64,000 nucleotides of DNA from Platanthera guangdongensis. Its lineage: Eukaryota > Streptophyta > Magnoliopsida > Asparagales > Orchidaceae. The position numbers and the translations under genes are program-made. The stretch covers positions 116,671,895 to 116,735,894 of the forward strand of contig CM077160.1 in assembly GCA_039583875.1 (NCBI GenBank), read 5' to 3'. The notes beneath the pieces were generated by a model, which saw only the letters and a list, made by a program, of their open reading frames with translations, searched no databases and was not told where the DNA came from. Below are positions 1 to 10,600 of the stretch, one piece after another (within the stretch, counting starts at the first letter, position 1; each line of letters begins with the position of its first letter).

Positions 1-855
1 GAGCCATGCACCTGTCCGCAAGACTCTATCAGCTCAGACCGCTCCTTGGCTAAACCAAACAGCCAACGCCCTATCCGCAGACAACAGGCCGCATAGTCCG
101 CGGACTTCACCCATACAACCCGCTCAGAAGAACAGCCGGCTTCCACTAGACTTTCCACCAGGCCGCACACAACAGTCCGCCCAGTCCGCCTAGTCCGCCA
201 ATGCTGTCCGCCCAGACCGCCCGGCCTGTCCTGTCAACCACTTCCACTTCACAAATTTCAACATCGACAACCTACGGAAAATTGAAGCAGAGGTCAGCGA
301 CCCGCAGTGGTTCGAAGCATTGTCGACAACCCGAATAATTGTTTAGTTTTCGTTATTTGCAAGTAGTTGTATGAAAAGTCACCCCCTCCCCAAAAACACA
401 CTGACTTAAGAGACTTCGATCTCAAGTCTCTCTTATACGTAGAATCCACCTTTCCTTGCTCGGCGAGAGATTTGATACTCTGGATTCACTCACTATTTTA
501 TTATTACTTGACAATAATAGTGGATGCACTTTCCCCTGTCATGATTTTGTCGAATAATCATTAGAAGGTCGACACCAATTTTTGGCATAAGGAGGGCCTT
601 TGTCCTCCCTCACTCGGAGTTTTTGAGCATGTTTCCTTATAGGATTATTCTTGGTAAAAGCGGCGCTAAAGAGGGAGGCTCAGGCGGCGGGTGAGCGAGA
701 TTCTTATGTACCTCTAGAGAAGGGTTCTTCAAACAATGCGAGAGTAAGATGCTAAGATGGCATGGAACCGAGGTGCTCTAGCAACGCAAGAGCGAGAAAT
801 CAAGGAGCGAGGGAGTGAGGTGATCAAGTAGCGAGTTGGACATATGTTCAAGTGC
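1..855. other. Unassigned repetitive-looking sequence
   Basis: No convincing gene is seen. The first 240 bases are GC-rich with repeated gtccgcc words, densest at about 170-230, resembling the composition of the LTR of element A, but I could not align them to it. The rest is AT-richer, with a local hairpin around 590-620 (ggagggcc / cctccctc). A 65-codon frame at 367-564 shows no domain. It may be a fragment of an older LTR element. Confidence 0.4.
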
Positions 856-1153
856 GTGGTGGTGATATGTCCAAGCAGAGTAGTGTCGTGATGCCCAAAT
901 AGCATGGTGGCGAGATGCCAAGGTCGTGTGGTGGCGACATACCCAAGCAGCGCGGTGGTGAAATGCCCCAGTTGCACGGTGGAGAGATGTCCAAGCAGTA
1001 CAGTGGTATGTTTCCCAAGCAGCATGGTTGAGAGATGCCAGAGAATAGTGGTGGCGAGATGCCCAAGCAGTGCGGTGGAAAGATGCCCAAGCAGTGCGGT
1101 GGAGATATTCCCAAGCAACGCAGTGGAGTGATCGATGCCCAAGCAGTGCGGTG
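856..1153. repeat. 24-bp minisatellite, about 12 units
   Basis: Diverged tandem copies of a 24-bp unit of the form gtggcgagatgcccaagcag plus four bases. One unit near 1125 carries a short insertion. Because 24 is a multiple of 3, the array stays open in frames on both strands and gives peptide-like repeats. I treat these as a by-product of unit length, not as genes. Confidence 0.85.
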
Positions 1154-3027
1154 GTGTGATTGTATTTTTGGTAGGCTTAGCTGAGGTGGGTTGATATGTG
1201 AATGAGATAGAGCTGGATCGATGTGCCCCCTAGGGATTGACCATTTAATTGTATTGGTTCCTCATCGTGCAATTGCCGTTAATTGCAAGTATTATTACGA
1301 AGACAGTAAATCTCCAGAGAATCTTTTTCAGAGTTTGGGAACACCTTACCCATAGACAATGCAAAACTATTGCGGGTCGCTTGACGCTCCCACATACTAG
1401 TAGGAATGAACCATCTTAGCTCGAGAATGGGTCAAATGCTCAAATAGTCAAATCAGTGACTAATAGAAGGGAAAGAGACTTTTTGCGTGGAAAAGCTGGA
1501 AAGGATGAAAAACTTCAGGGACAGATCAATGTTGACCAAATTTCACCATTTCTCTGATTGTTACAAACAATAGTATTCTCAAGATTAATAGGCCACCACT
1601 CGCTTCAATAAGTCTTTGGTAGGGAAAGGAGTGGTTTCTTCAATTCGTCGTTTAGAAGAAAGAGAGATCTTTGAGTCGTCATCAAATGAGATCTTCGAAG
1701 TGGAAGGAGATCTTCATTGACGAAGGAGATTTTTGAGTCCTAATGAAGGAGATCTTAGAGGGAATATTTAAGTGCAGAGGAGAACTCTGAAGGATCTTCA
1801 AAGGAATTCTATCTCACGCTAATGGCAATCTCCTCAAAAGAGGGATTTGGGCTCCTTTTATATATTTTGAAAGGAGTGGTTTTGTAACTGCATCGTTGTA
1901 TCCACCATAACTATCAGATTGACAAATCATGTTCCACGATCTGGGCACACAGATCAGTATTTTTGCGGATATGATGATTTTACTGTCGGGAATTTGGGGC
2001 AGTTTAGGTAGGACCGACGACAATGGCGGTGGTGAATGTGAATAGTCATGCAATCTTTGTGTACACATAAGAAGCAAATAAGCTAAACTCCCACACATGC
2101 TTGGAATGAATTCCACATGCTCATGAGTGTGATAGTTCTATGAATACATTGTGAGCGTGAAGGAGTCGTGAGTCTGTCGTGATCACGGAGGAGTCGTGAG
2201 CACGTCGTGAGCACAGACGCGTTATGTGACCACATAGGCATGGTGAGCGTGAAGGTGTTGTGAGTACATCAAGAGCACAGTGACATCGTGCAGTGGAGGC
2301 ATCGTGAGTTCGTCATGAGAGATGGAGAGCGCCAATCATGGTGATGAGGATATGGCGGTGAGCACCCCAATAGAGATAGTGATGGGTGTTGCTGACAATG
2401 CAGCGCCACCACCCGCGGCAACCTCCATGCAACACCCCCATTATGGAGTGTGCGACACTCCCCAATTGAGGAGTGTGTCATAGTTTGTCACACGACTTCT
2501 ATATTGGGGACTGTATAACACTCCCCAATAAGGTAGCACTACCCCCAGGGGTTGACCATGTCAGCTCCCTAATGGGGCACAGACTTTGTCGGCGCCCCAA
2601 CACCCAATGAGGTGCTGAATCAGCACCCAAATGTGTATGTTCCCCGACCATATTTCCGTGAGGCGTTTGCCACGCAACAATGTCTCACCCGACATTGCTG
2701 CATGGAAGTGTTCCATGCGGCCATGTTGTACATTAATGCTCTGCCCGTTAGTGTGTCGCACAGAAATGCTCCACACGGTAGTGGGCCTCACGCGGAATAC
2801 TTGTATTGTGTTGCGCACAGTACTTGCACATAAGGCGGGGAGCTGTTTGCATGCATGTGCGTTTCAGAGCCCATTTGGGAGACCAAACAGACTCAGAGTT
2901 GCGCAAGACCGGCACTGTCATTATTGTATCGGCGAGCCGGCCAGGGTCGTAACAAGAAGTCCCTAGTTTAACTGTAATATTGTTTGGAATAGCATCAAAC
3001 ACCATGAATAATTATGATTGAGGGATA
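1154..3027. other. Unassigned intergenic or old repeat sequence
   Basis: No gene with a recognisable domain. It contains loosely repeated words gtcgtgagcac at about 2150-2290, an inverted repeat at about 2455-2478 (acactcc ... ggagtgt) and a near-perfect hairpin at 2611-2627 (ggtgctga / tcagcacc). It ends at the target-site duplication of element A. Confidence 0.4.
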
Positions 3028-3032
3028 CAAGA
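3028..3032. repeat. Target-site duplication of element A, left copy
   Basis: The pentamer caaga lies directly before the TG end of the 5' LTR and is repeated exactly at 47671-47675 after the CA end of the 3' LTR, 44.6 kb away. This ties the two distant LTR pieces to one insertion event. Confidence 0.85.
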
Positions 3033-4642
3033 TGTTGAAAATCATGAAGTAAAAGTGGTGTATTGGGAGACCCGAGCGACCTGGGCGACCTGTCCGCGCT
3101 GACCGTACAGACAGGACTGGAGGTTAGCCAGGTCTATTTTTCTGCTGCAGTTGGCTTGTTCTCTAGTGGCCTGGACGGTCTGTCCACGTGGCCTATGAGG
3201 ACAGAGGTGGTGGCTAGCGAGGCCAGCTTGTGGTCAGTGGGCAATTTGTTCCCAGAAAGATACCGGGCGGATATGGTTGTTATCCGGGAAGCTTGCCAAG
3301 GCTGGTAAGGTGTGGAATCAATTGGAGTTTGCGGAGTCCGGGTTGCGGACTGGACTAGAGCTCGGGAGGTCGGCATGGCGTATGCCATGGTCTAGCTTTG
3401 GTGGTGCGGTTGGCAAAAACCGTGGAGTTCGCTGGCTAGAGCGGACTGGCAATGGAGTTCGCTGTTTCGAGCGGATTGGTGCTGGAGTTCGATGGCTTGA
3501 ATGAACTAGTATGGAGCTCATTAGTTTGTGCGAACTGGTCGATGGTATGGACTTGGTTTGGATTTAAACCAAGTCCAAGATGGCTCAGTCTGGGAGATCA
3601 CACAGTTTGCATGGACAGGTTCTTTGTCCGCTGAGCTCGGCAACAGTCAGCTTTGTGTTGAGGGTGCAAGCTCGGGGTGTGCGGACTGAAGCCGTGTCCG
3701 CTGCAGCATGCGGACAGATGTAGTATCTGCAGGTGTTGCGGACTGGCTTCTATCCTGTCTCCTTTATGTCAGGTAGAGAGGCTTGTGTTCAGCCTTATCC
3801 ATGCGGAGTGGGCGGACTACTCTGTGCTAGCTATGGGCTGAGGTGGTGTTTCTATCTACTAGGGCGGTGACCAAACTCCTCTCTGCGCCTATAAATAGGA
3901 CCCCTCTGAGACATCATTATTAACTGAATGAACAGCAAGTTGAACATGGTTCAGTTGTTGCGGCCTCAGATTTCTGTCCGCATAGTTTTAGAAGGATAAC
4001 CGGTTTCCTATTTGCATGTTGTGCTGCTAGCACTGAGAATACAGGACTTTGGTGTTGACTGCGGTCAAGGATCAGTGAAGCTTGTGTTTTTCAATCAACG
4101 GTTAGCAGCAGGTCGCAGTTGTGGCATGCCTGTCTTTTCCACTTCAGCATTTCCAGTTCAATAACATGTTCGTCGGTACAAGCGGTCTGTTCTTTAGTTG
4201 GTAGTAGCCTACTCGCGGTCTAACTGGCAGCTAGGCGACCTCAGCAGTCAGGAGGCTTGCAATTTGCGAACAGCTCTTCTTTAGCTTGAATAACGGGTAG
4301 TCTGCGCGACCTCACGGTCTCGGTGAACTTCGTTGTTTAGTTTGACAAGGGTGGTGGTCTCGACTTCTGTCCGCCCAGCTTCTTGCTATTTGTTGTTCTC
4401 TGCTTCCTTGGTTTACTTGGTGAAGTCATTTCTCGCCATGTATACCTCTTGATGTAAAGAAGATTATTAATACATGACCAGATGTTACTTTCCTTGCATC
4501 TGATTTATTGAGCTTGGTTGTGGTTGGAGTGTTCCTGCTCCTGGTTTATGGTTTTCGCTCAATGAAGGTGTCATCTTGATAGCTTTTAAAGTTTTACTTG
4601 ATATCATAGCTATCGCCTTGAACATCTTGTGAAATTTTAACA
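3033..4642 (+). repeat. Element A 5' LTR (1610 bp)
   Basis: It runs from TGTTGAAAATC to TTTTAACA and is followed at once by a primer-binding site. It matches 7267-7680 plus 46487-47670 with many substitutions. A TATA box (tataaatagg) at 3890-3899 probably marks the promoter, placing U3 before it and R-U5 after it. Open frames inside the LTR (for example 3277-3504) have no domain and are not genes. Confidence 0.9.
3890..3899 (+). promoter_or_regulatory. TATA box in element A 5' LTR
   Basis: The sequence tataaatagg lies about 860 bp into the LTR, in a plausible position for the pol II start of the genomic RNA. The 3' LTR equivalent near 46915 has decayed to an A-rich string. Confidence 0.6.
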
Positions 4643-4654
4643 TGGTATCAGAGG
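4643..4654 (+). other. Primer-binding site of element A (tRNA-iMet type)
   Basis: The sequence tggtatcagagg directly follows the LTR CA end and matches the plant initiator-methionine tRNA 3' end used by most plant copia elements. Confidence 0.85.
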
Positions 4655-4731
4655 GAATATAGGTTTGAGGAGTGATCAACCATTAGTTGTGTTCAGTGCT
4701 TCTGGAAACTAATAGATCAGTTTTTGTTACA

Positions 4732-5540
4732 ATGGAAGGTGGGTTAGTAAGAGGTCTTGGTATTGAGCTTTTAATGCCGAACAAATTTAAAAAGTGGAGG
4801 TCGTGCATTGAAAGCTATCTTCTTGGAGAGGATTTGTGGGAAGTTATGTTTCGAAACTACAAGCAAGAAAGTTACTGCCTGCTACTGGCAATGCTGAAGC
4901 GATGAGAGCTTGGACGAAGACAAATGCGAAAGTGGAGTTTACTCTCAAGCGGGTTATCTCATTGGAACACTTTGACCACATCATCGGATTTTGATCCGTT
5001 GCTGAGATTTGGAATTCCCATGATGGGTTGTTCAATAGGAAGAATGTAGCTCGGCTACAGTTCCAGGAGATTGAGTTGGCGAGAGCCATTCTGGGAGGTT
5101 TGTCCATCTCAAAGTTCTTCCTGAAGATGAAGGACCTGTGTGCTAAGATATCAGCGTTGGACCCTGATGAGCCTACCTAGGAGGCGAAGCTCAAGAGGCA
5201 CATCATTTGTGGCTTGCGGAAGGAGAATGTGTCTTTTGTGACCTCTATTCAAGGCTAGGCCACTCAGCCATCATTGCTAGTGCTGGAGAACTTGCTGGCT
5301 TTGCAGGAGAGCTTAGCAAGTCAGATGGCTGTAGTTAATGACTCTAGAGGAGATGGTGAGGCTCTCTTCTCAGGGATGAAAAGGAGATGTGACAAGAAGA
5401 AGAAGACGGCCGATGGTGATGGACATTCTACTTCATATCAACAAGAGGAGAGGTATGCTCCGAGGCTTGATGGGAAATGGAAGGAAGGGACAAGGTACTA
5501 TAAATGCAACCAACCTGACCACTTCAAGAAGGACTGCAAG
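4732..5540 (+). pseudogene. Element A gag remnant (UBN2-type gag, broken)
   Basis: This is the relic of the copia capsid gene. The ATG at 4732 opens a frame with the typical N-terminal Trp-containing core (FKKWRSCIESYLLGEDLWEV). The frame then shifts. The following 350 bases still encode the gag words AEIWNSHDGLF and GLRKENVSFVTSIQG, interrupted by in-frame stops. A frame from 5274 carries the C-terminal helix and a damaged zinc knuckle at about 5500-5539, where the first Cys of the CX2CX4HX4C pattern is Tyr. At least one frameshift and several stops rule out a working capsid. Confidence 0.75.
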
Positions 5541-6347
5541 GTTATCTTTCAGTCAGCGATCGCCACTCATATGGGGAGAGGAGATGAGAACTTGTTTTGG
5601 GGCTCAACAAGTTCTTATGTTGTTCGGATGAGGGTCAATTATAGTGCAGCTATTTGGCATGAAAGACTGGGACATGTCGGGATGGACAAGTTGAAAGCAA
5701 TGGAGAAAAGGAGCTTTGTGAAAGGCTTGCCTAGGTTGTTATCCTTCGACGAAAGTCATGTTTACGTGGGATGTCAATATGGTGAAGCTTATCGCATTAT
5801 GTTTAAATCGCATACTAGGTGAAATCAACCATTGGAGTGTATCCATGGTGAGGAGTTAGGACCGACTGTCACTGCCAGTCTTGGAGGCAACATGTATATG
5901 ATGGTATTGATTGATGACTATACAAGGTATATGTGGGTGTACTTTATGAAGGAGAAGTCAGACACGTTCCGCTTGTTTATGGAGTTCAAGAGGCTTGTGG
6001 AGGGCCGACTTGGCCTGCGGATCAAGAAGTTGAGAAGGAGAAACAGAGGTGAATTCTGTTCAACTGTATTCTCTAACTTTTGCAGGAAGCACAGAATCCG
6101 GAGGGACCTTTCTTGTGGACATACTTCACAACAAAGTGGAGTAGCAGATCGGAAGATTCGTCATCTGACGGAGATCTGCAAGTGTTGGCTTCATGGCAAA
6201 GGCATTCCTAAGGCCTTCTGGGAGGAAGGGATGGCCTGCGCGGTATATGTCATCAATCAGATTCCTCTAAGTTCGATAAAAATGAAGTCTCTGGTTGAGC
6301 TGATGTTCAAGGAGAAGCCCAGCGTGGAACACATTCAGTTTTTCTGA
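5541..6347 (+). pseudogene. Element A pol remnant: GAG-pre-integrase and integrase core
   Basis: Directly after the zinc knuckle, with no protease DSG motif in between, comes a GAG-pre-integrase segment (WHERLGHVGMDKLKAM at about 5655). It is followed by a copia integrase core starting about 5832, with the words MVLIDDYTRYMWVYF, TSQQSGVADRK and FWEEGMACAVYVINQ. A stop near 5820 separates the two, and the central DNGTEF-like motif is degraded to RRNRGEF. The missing protease points to an internal deletion. The integrase family assignment is solid; the gene is dead. Confidence 0.75.
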
Positions 6348-7256
6348 TCAACCTACTACGTACACGTCCCGGATGCTCACAGGTTAGAGCTAGATGTGAA
6401 GATGAGGAAGCTTGTATGGATCCTGCGACGTAGAAGTTCATTGTTTCCAGAGACATTGTCTTCGATGAACTGACGTCTCATGGAGGTAGCTCATTTGTGG
6501 TGCTAAAGGAGAGCAGGTCAGACAGCGGGCTGAAGGAGGCTATTGCTAAAGATCTTCTGATGGAGCTGCCTGTGTTACCAGGAGCTCCAGGTTGTTCAAG
6601 ATCTGAGGTAGAGGCTTCTAGTTCTGGAAGCAGGAGGAGCGATGTTTCAGGTGTTTCTAGTTCAAGAGTGGAGGTTTCTGGTTCCGGAAGTAGGGGGAGC
6701 GATGCTCTGGGTGCTTCTATTTCCGGAGCGGTGCTGTCTTGTTTATAAAATAAGGGGAGCAATGCTCCGGGTTTTCCAGGGAACGGAGCTGGTTTAGAAG
6801 GAGCAACGGTGGTGGTTAGCCATGATTAGGCTCTTTGGAGGTGGAAGAGGATCATCAACCCACCAGCTCGATTTTGTGAAGAAAATGCAGTGAGCTCGAT
6901 CTCTTATTTCCTTACAGGCCCTCTGGTCGAGCGGATGACTTCTAACTGTGATGACACCACTGGAGTCAAGGAGGTGGTTAATGCCAAAGATGAGGAGGTG
7001 ATTGTCCTTAAGGGAGATGAGGCTTGCGACCTTGTGCCCAAGGTTGGTGTTACTCATGTGACGTAAAAGAGGGCATTGAAGTTGGAAAAGAAGCCGGAGG
7101 GATGAATGACTCCTTTCGGGAGGTGCTTGAGGGATCCCTTGTGGTCTGGGATTTGTAGAGTGAAGACTATATTATGGTCATCTCCTCGAAGTTGCTATCA
7201 GAGAGGCTATTGTCTCAGTTACGTGGAATGCTGGAGCTAGTCACCACTTCTCACTT
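6348..7256 (+). pseudogene. Element A 3' internal remnant, reverse transcriptase region deleted
   Basis: The first part continues the integrase C-terminal region and the Ser/Gly-rich linker that normally precedes copia RT; the frame at 6497-6748 reads repeatedly as SGSRGSDA-like. No YVDD box, RNase H motif or KPL-type RNase H end is found before the 3' LTR. About 2 kb of RT and RNase H sequence is therefore missing. The stretch at 6840-7200 has no domain I recognise. Confidence 0.55.
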
Positions 7257-7266
7257 CAAGGGGGAG
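7257..7266 (+). other. Polypurine tract of element A
   Basis: The purine run aagggggag lies immediately before the TG of the 3' LTR, the usual site for plus-strand priming. Confidence 0.75.
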
Positions 7267-7680
7267 TGTTAAAAATCATGAAGTGAAAGTGGTGGACTGG
7301 GAGACCTGTCCGGGCGGCATGTGCGGACAGTACTGGCAGTTAGCCATGTCGGTTTTTCTGCTGCAGTCAGCTTGTTCTCTGGTGTCCTGGGCGGTCTGTC
7401 CACGCAGTTTATGTAGACATAGGTGGCGGCTAGCTAGGCCGGCTTGTGTTAAGCAGGCACTTCGTCCCAAAAAATAAACTGGCAGGATAGGATTACTATC
7501 CACGAATCTCTCCAAGACTGGTGAGGTGCACACTCAATTAGAGTTTGCAGAGTCCGGGTTGCGGACTGGACCAGAGCTCGAGAGGTCGACATGGAGTGTG
7601 CCATGGTCTAGCCTTAGTGGCACTGTTGGCGATAACCACGGAGTTTGCTTCCTAGAGCGGACTGGCGGTGGAGTTCGCTG
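7267..7680 (+). repeat. Element A 3' LTR, first part
   Basis: It starts TGTTAAAAATC and aligns with the first part of the 5' LTR of A. It stops at 7680, where element B was inserted, and resumes at 46487. Confidence 0.85.
7676..7680. repeat. Target-site duplication of element B, left copy
   Basis: The pentamer cgctg precedes the left LTR end of B and recurs exactly at 46487-46491. It lies within the 3' LTR of A, whose 5' partner also reads cgctg at the matching place. Confidence 0.85.
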
Positions 7681-10600
7681 TGTAAGACCCCCCTCCCCCT
7701 TACCAAGGAGGCTACCGGGTCTTATGCCCAGAACCACTGTCTTACGGTGACACTAACGTACGGGTTAGTCGACACTGCAATACGCCGATTCTGCCGGCTA
7801 GTACGATCATAAACTTGTAGGCCAATATGAGAAAAGAAGTATAGCGGTAAGAGAAAAACCATAACTAGTCCACAGTCACGGCACATATATATAATATATG
7901 AGAGGAAAATATTAGTCCAAATGAGTACTGAAAATAAAATGAAGAGTAATAAGGGCTTATGCCCTGTACATCAAATCAAATCTCTCTCTCTCTCTCAACT
8001 ATAATAGCGGAAGATATCTATCATCACCAAGTCATCCCACCTGAGGTAACTCTGCAGTAGTAGTAGTAATCGGTGGTATCATCAGCTCTTCACGTCCTGT
8101 CATCTCGTCCTGCGGGTCGTGTTGGTGCTCCATCTCCTCGAGCTCCTAAAAATAGTTTGGTCACCGACCATTAGTAAAAAAGACTAAGTTGTTTCCTCCA
8201 CACCTCACCCCGCAACTCCTAGGCACCGTGCGGGAGGACGAAGCGGAGGACAACAAGGGGTATCAAGTATAAACAGATGGCAGTGGAACTATGCTAACAA
8301 GTAAATGTGGAGTAATAGTAGTTCTACTCTAGCAGTTCAATATAAGAAGAACAAGTACAGTAAGTAAGGTATAAAACTGAGTGAGTAGAATAAGTGCAGT
8401 ACAGTAAAGCAAGTAAACGAGCAAAAAGTAAGAGCAGGAAAGTAAAACTAAGCTATCACTACTCTATCATCACAAATCGTACCTTAACTTATAAAAATGC
8501 CCATACAAATTTATAAGTTAATGTTTCCAGAAAATTTAACTTATCATATAAAAGAGCTCATACTAATTTATATGATAAGGATCTATGAAGCGTATGGCCT
8601 AATATGAATGAATATTTATGATGAAATTTATGCACAGGCAAGTGCAACTCACACACAACGACTCTGTGATCACAGACCTTTAGTTCCCACTTTTTGAGAG
8701 CTAGCTTCACTCTCAGGTACCACCGCTGTGGCTACGGCAGCAGCGGAGCGGGCATCTCCACTTCTAGGACGGTATGCACACTACCAGACCTTAGACCCCT
8801 CTCATACGCCTCTGTACAGGTCCAAGGCGCACTCTATAGTCTATGCGTACGTACTTTGCTGACAACCCGTCAGTCTTGTTGGGTCGGATGTGCGTTATCG
8901 TGGATCGTCCTCCAGACCGCAGTGTAAAAAACCCACTGGCCCCTCAAACCCTCACACCCGCCTGCTACACTGTATTTCCATCGGTGTGATGAACGGCCAG
9001 TACGACATGCCCCCCACTACATTTATGCACATGCAAGTATTTCATCCCGAGCCTTCAACTCGCAGGACCAACCAGTCCTTAATCCCTCAAACCCTACATG
9101 GGTGAGCATTTATCACAATCCCTCCAACCCTACACGGGTGAGAACGCATAATAGTGACTTTATTCCAAATCCCTCAAACACGACACGGGCGAGAATGAAC
9201 AACAATGTCCTGACCTATTAGACTACTCTTATCTACGGATTATTATACATAGCGACTTAAGGTTAATCCCAGGACTGCCTAGGGTATACCCGGTGAAGGG
9301 CTCTCGGGGGCACTAGGAACTATGATGGGATTACGCCCAAAGCTCCCTTTCTCAAGGATATTTACTTTAGTTGATGGCTACCCAATAATCACCCTCAGCT
9401 CTCGTTATTACTCTTGAGTGATCTTAATGACTTAAGGTGTTCTTCGAAGGTCGATGGTCTTCCGCCAGCCTCCACTCCAGATGCTAACCAAGGCTTGCAC
9501 TTTACTCTCGTCACTAAGACAACTCTATCCACCAGGGTCTTATTCCAATTGAAGTCTCTAGCTCATTTATTGATCTATCCCCTGGTGGTCCTTACAACAT
9601 GACCTACTTACACTATGCGCAACCTATGACCTAATACCACCCCAAAATGGAACTTCCAATTCCTTGGGTCACCTGCCCTTAATTATTTATCCTATGATGG
9701 TATGGACTAATGAAGTGAGCCTATTGATTTTCATAATTTTCCTAAGTCATTAAGGCCTCCAATTAAATTATGTAATTACTCCCCTAGGTCATTTAATACA
9801 TGAATTAACACAAATTATAATCCAGTGACCTAAGGAATTTTTTTTGAGTTATATCTTAGTGAAATATTACTGTCTACCAAAATTTATAATTTTTCTTTTA
9901 ATATTTATATTTATTTCTTAATTAATATAAAATTCATACAATTGTCATTTTCCAAATGAAGTATAAGGAATACATTACTGAAAATTCTAGGAAACTTACA
10001 GAGCATATATATCATGAACTTAAGGCTAATGGCAGAGTTTCATCAACATCTACAATGTAATGGCCTATAAATTTCAATTCTTAATAATTTACCAAAATGT
10101 CATTATAAGGTTTTAAAAGTTATTGATAATCCAAAAGTGCTGGGAAAATTATACAAGGTAATTCATGCTCAGATATATTATCAAGAAATTTTCAAAAATT
10201 TTCTACTAAGTATTTTCACTAATTTGCTAATTAAGTAAGATGAGGGTAAAAAGGTAATTTCTACATAACTCCTATCAAATTCTTCAAACAGAGACATAAA
10301 AATTTTCAGGAGTTAAATCTAATATAATATTGATCTTGAAAAAAATTGGGGATTTTATCTCAAATATGACCTATTTTAACATTTATTTTTCAAAATGGTT
10401 AATTATTCCAAAAATTCCAAATAATGGGATTTTTGCTTCCAAAAATCTCATTATCACAATGTGGTGTATAATTCACCCTAATGAGTCTCTGAAATCAATA
10501 TCATGATTTTTGGATGTTCCAAATAGGCTTAATACACAATATATCAAAAATGGCTATTTGCACCCTATATATATAATCAACACATGCATGTGAGTTTACC

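Noticed and set aside
729..1142. Long open frames over the 24-bp array, both strands
   Set aside because: Explained by a repeat unit that is a multiple of three; the peptides are repeats without a domain or start context.
3061..3640. Open frames in the element A 5' LTR
   Set aside because: Within LTR, no domain, not preserved in the 3' LTR copy.
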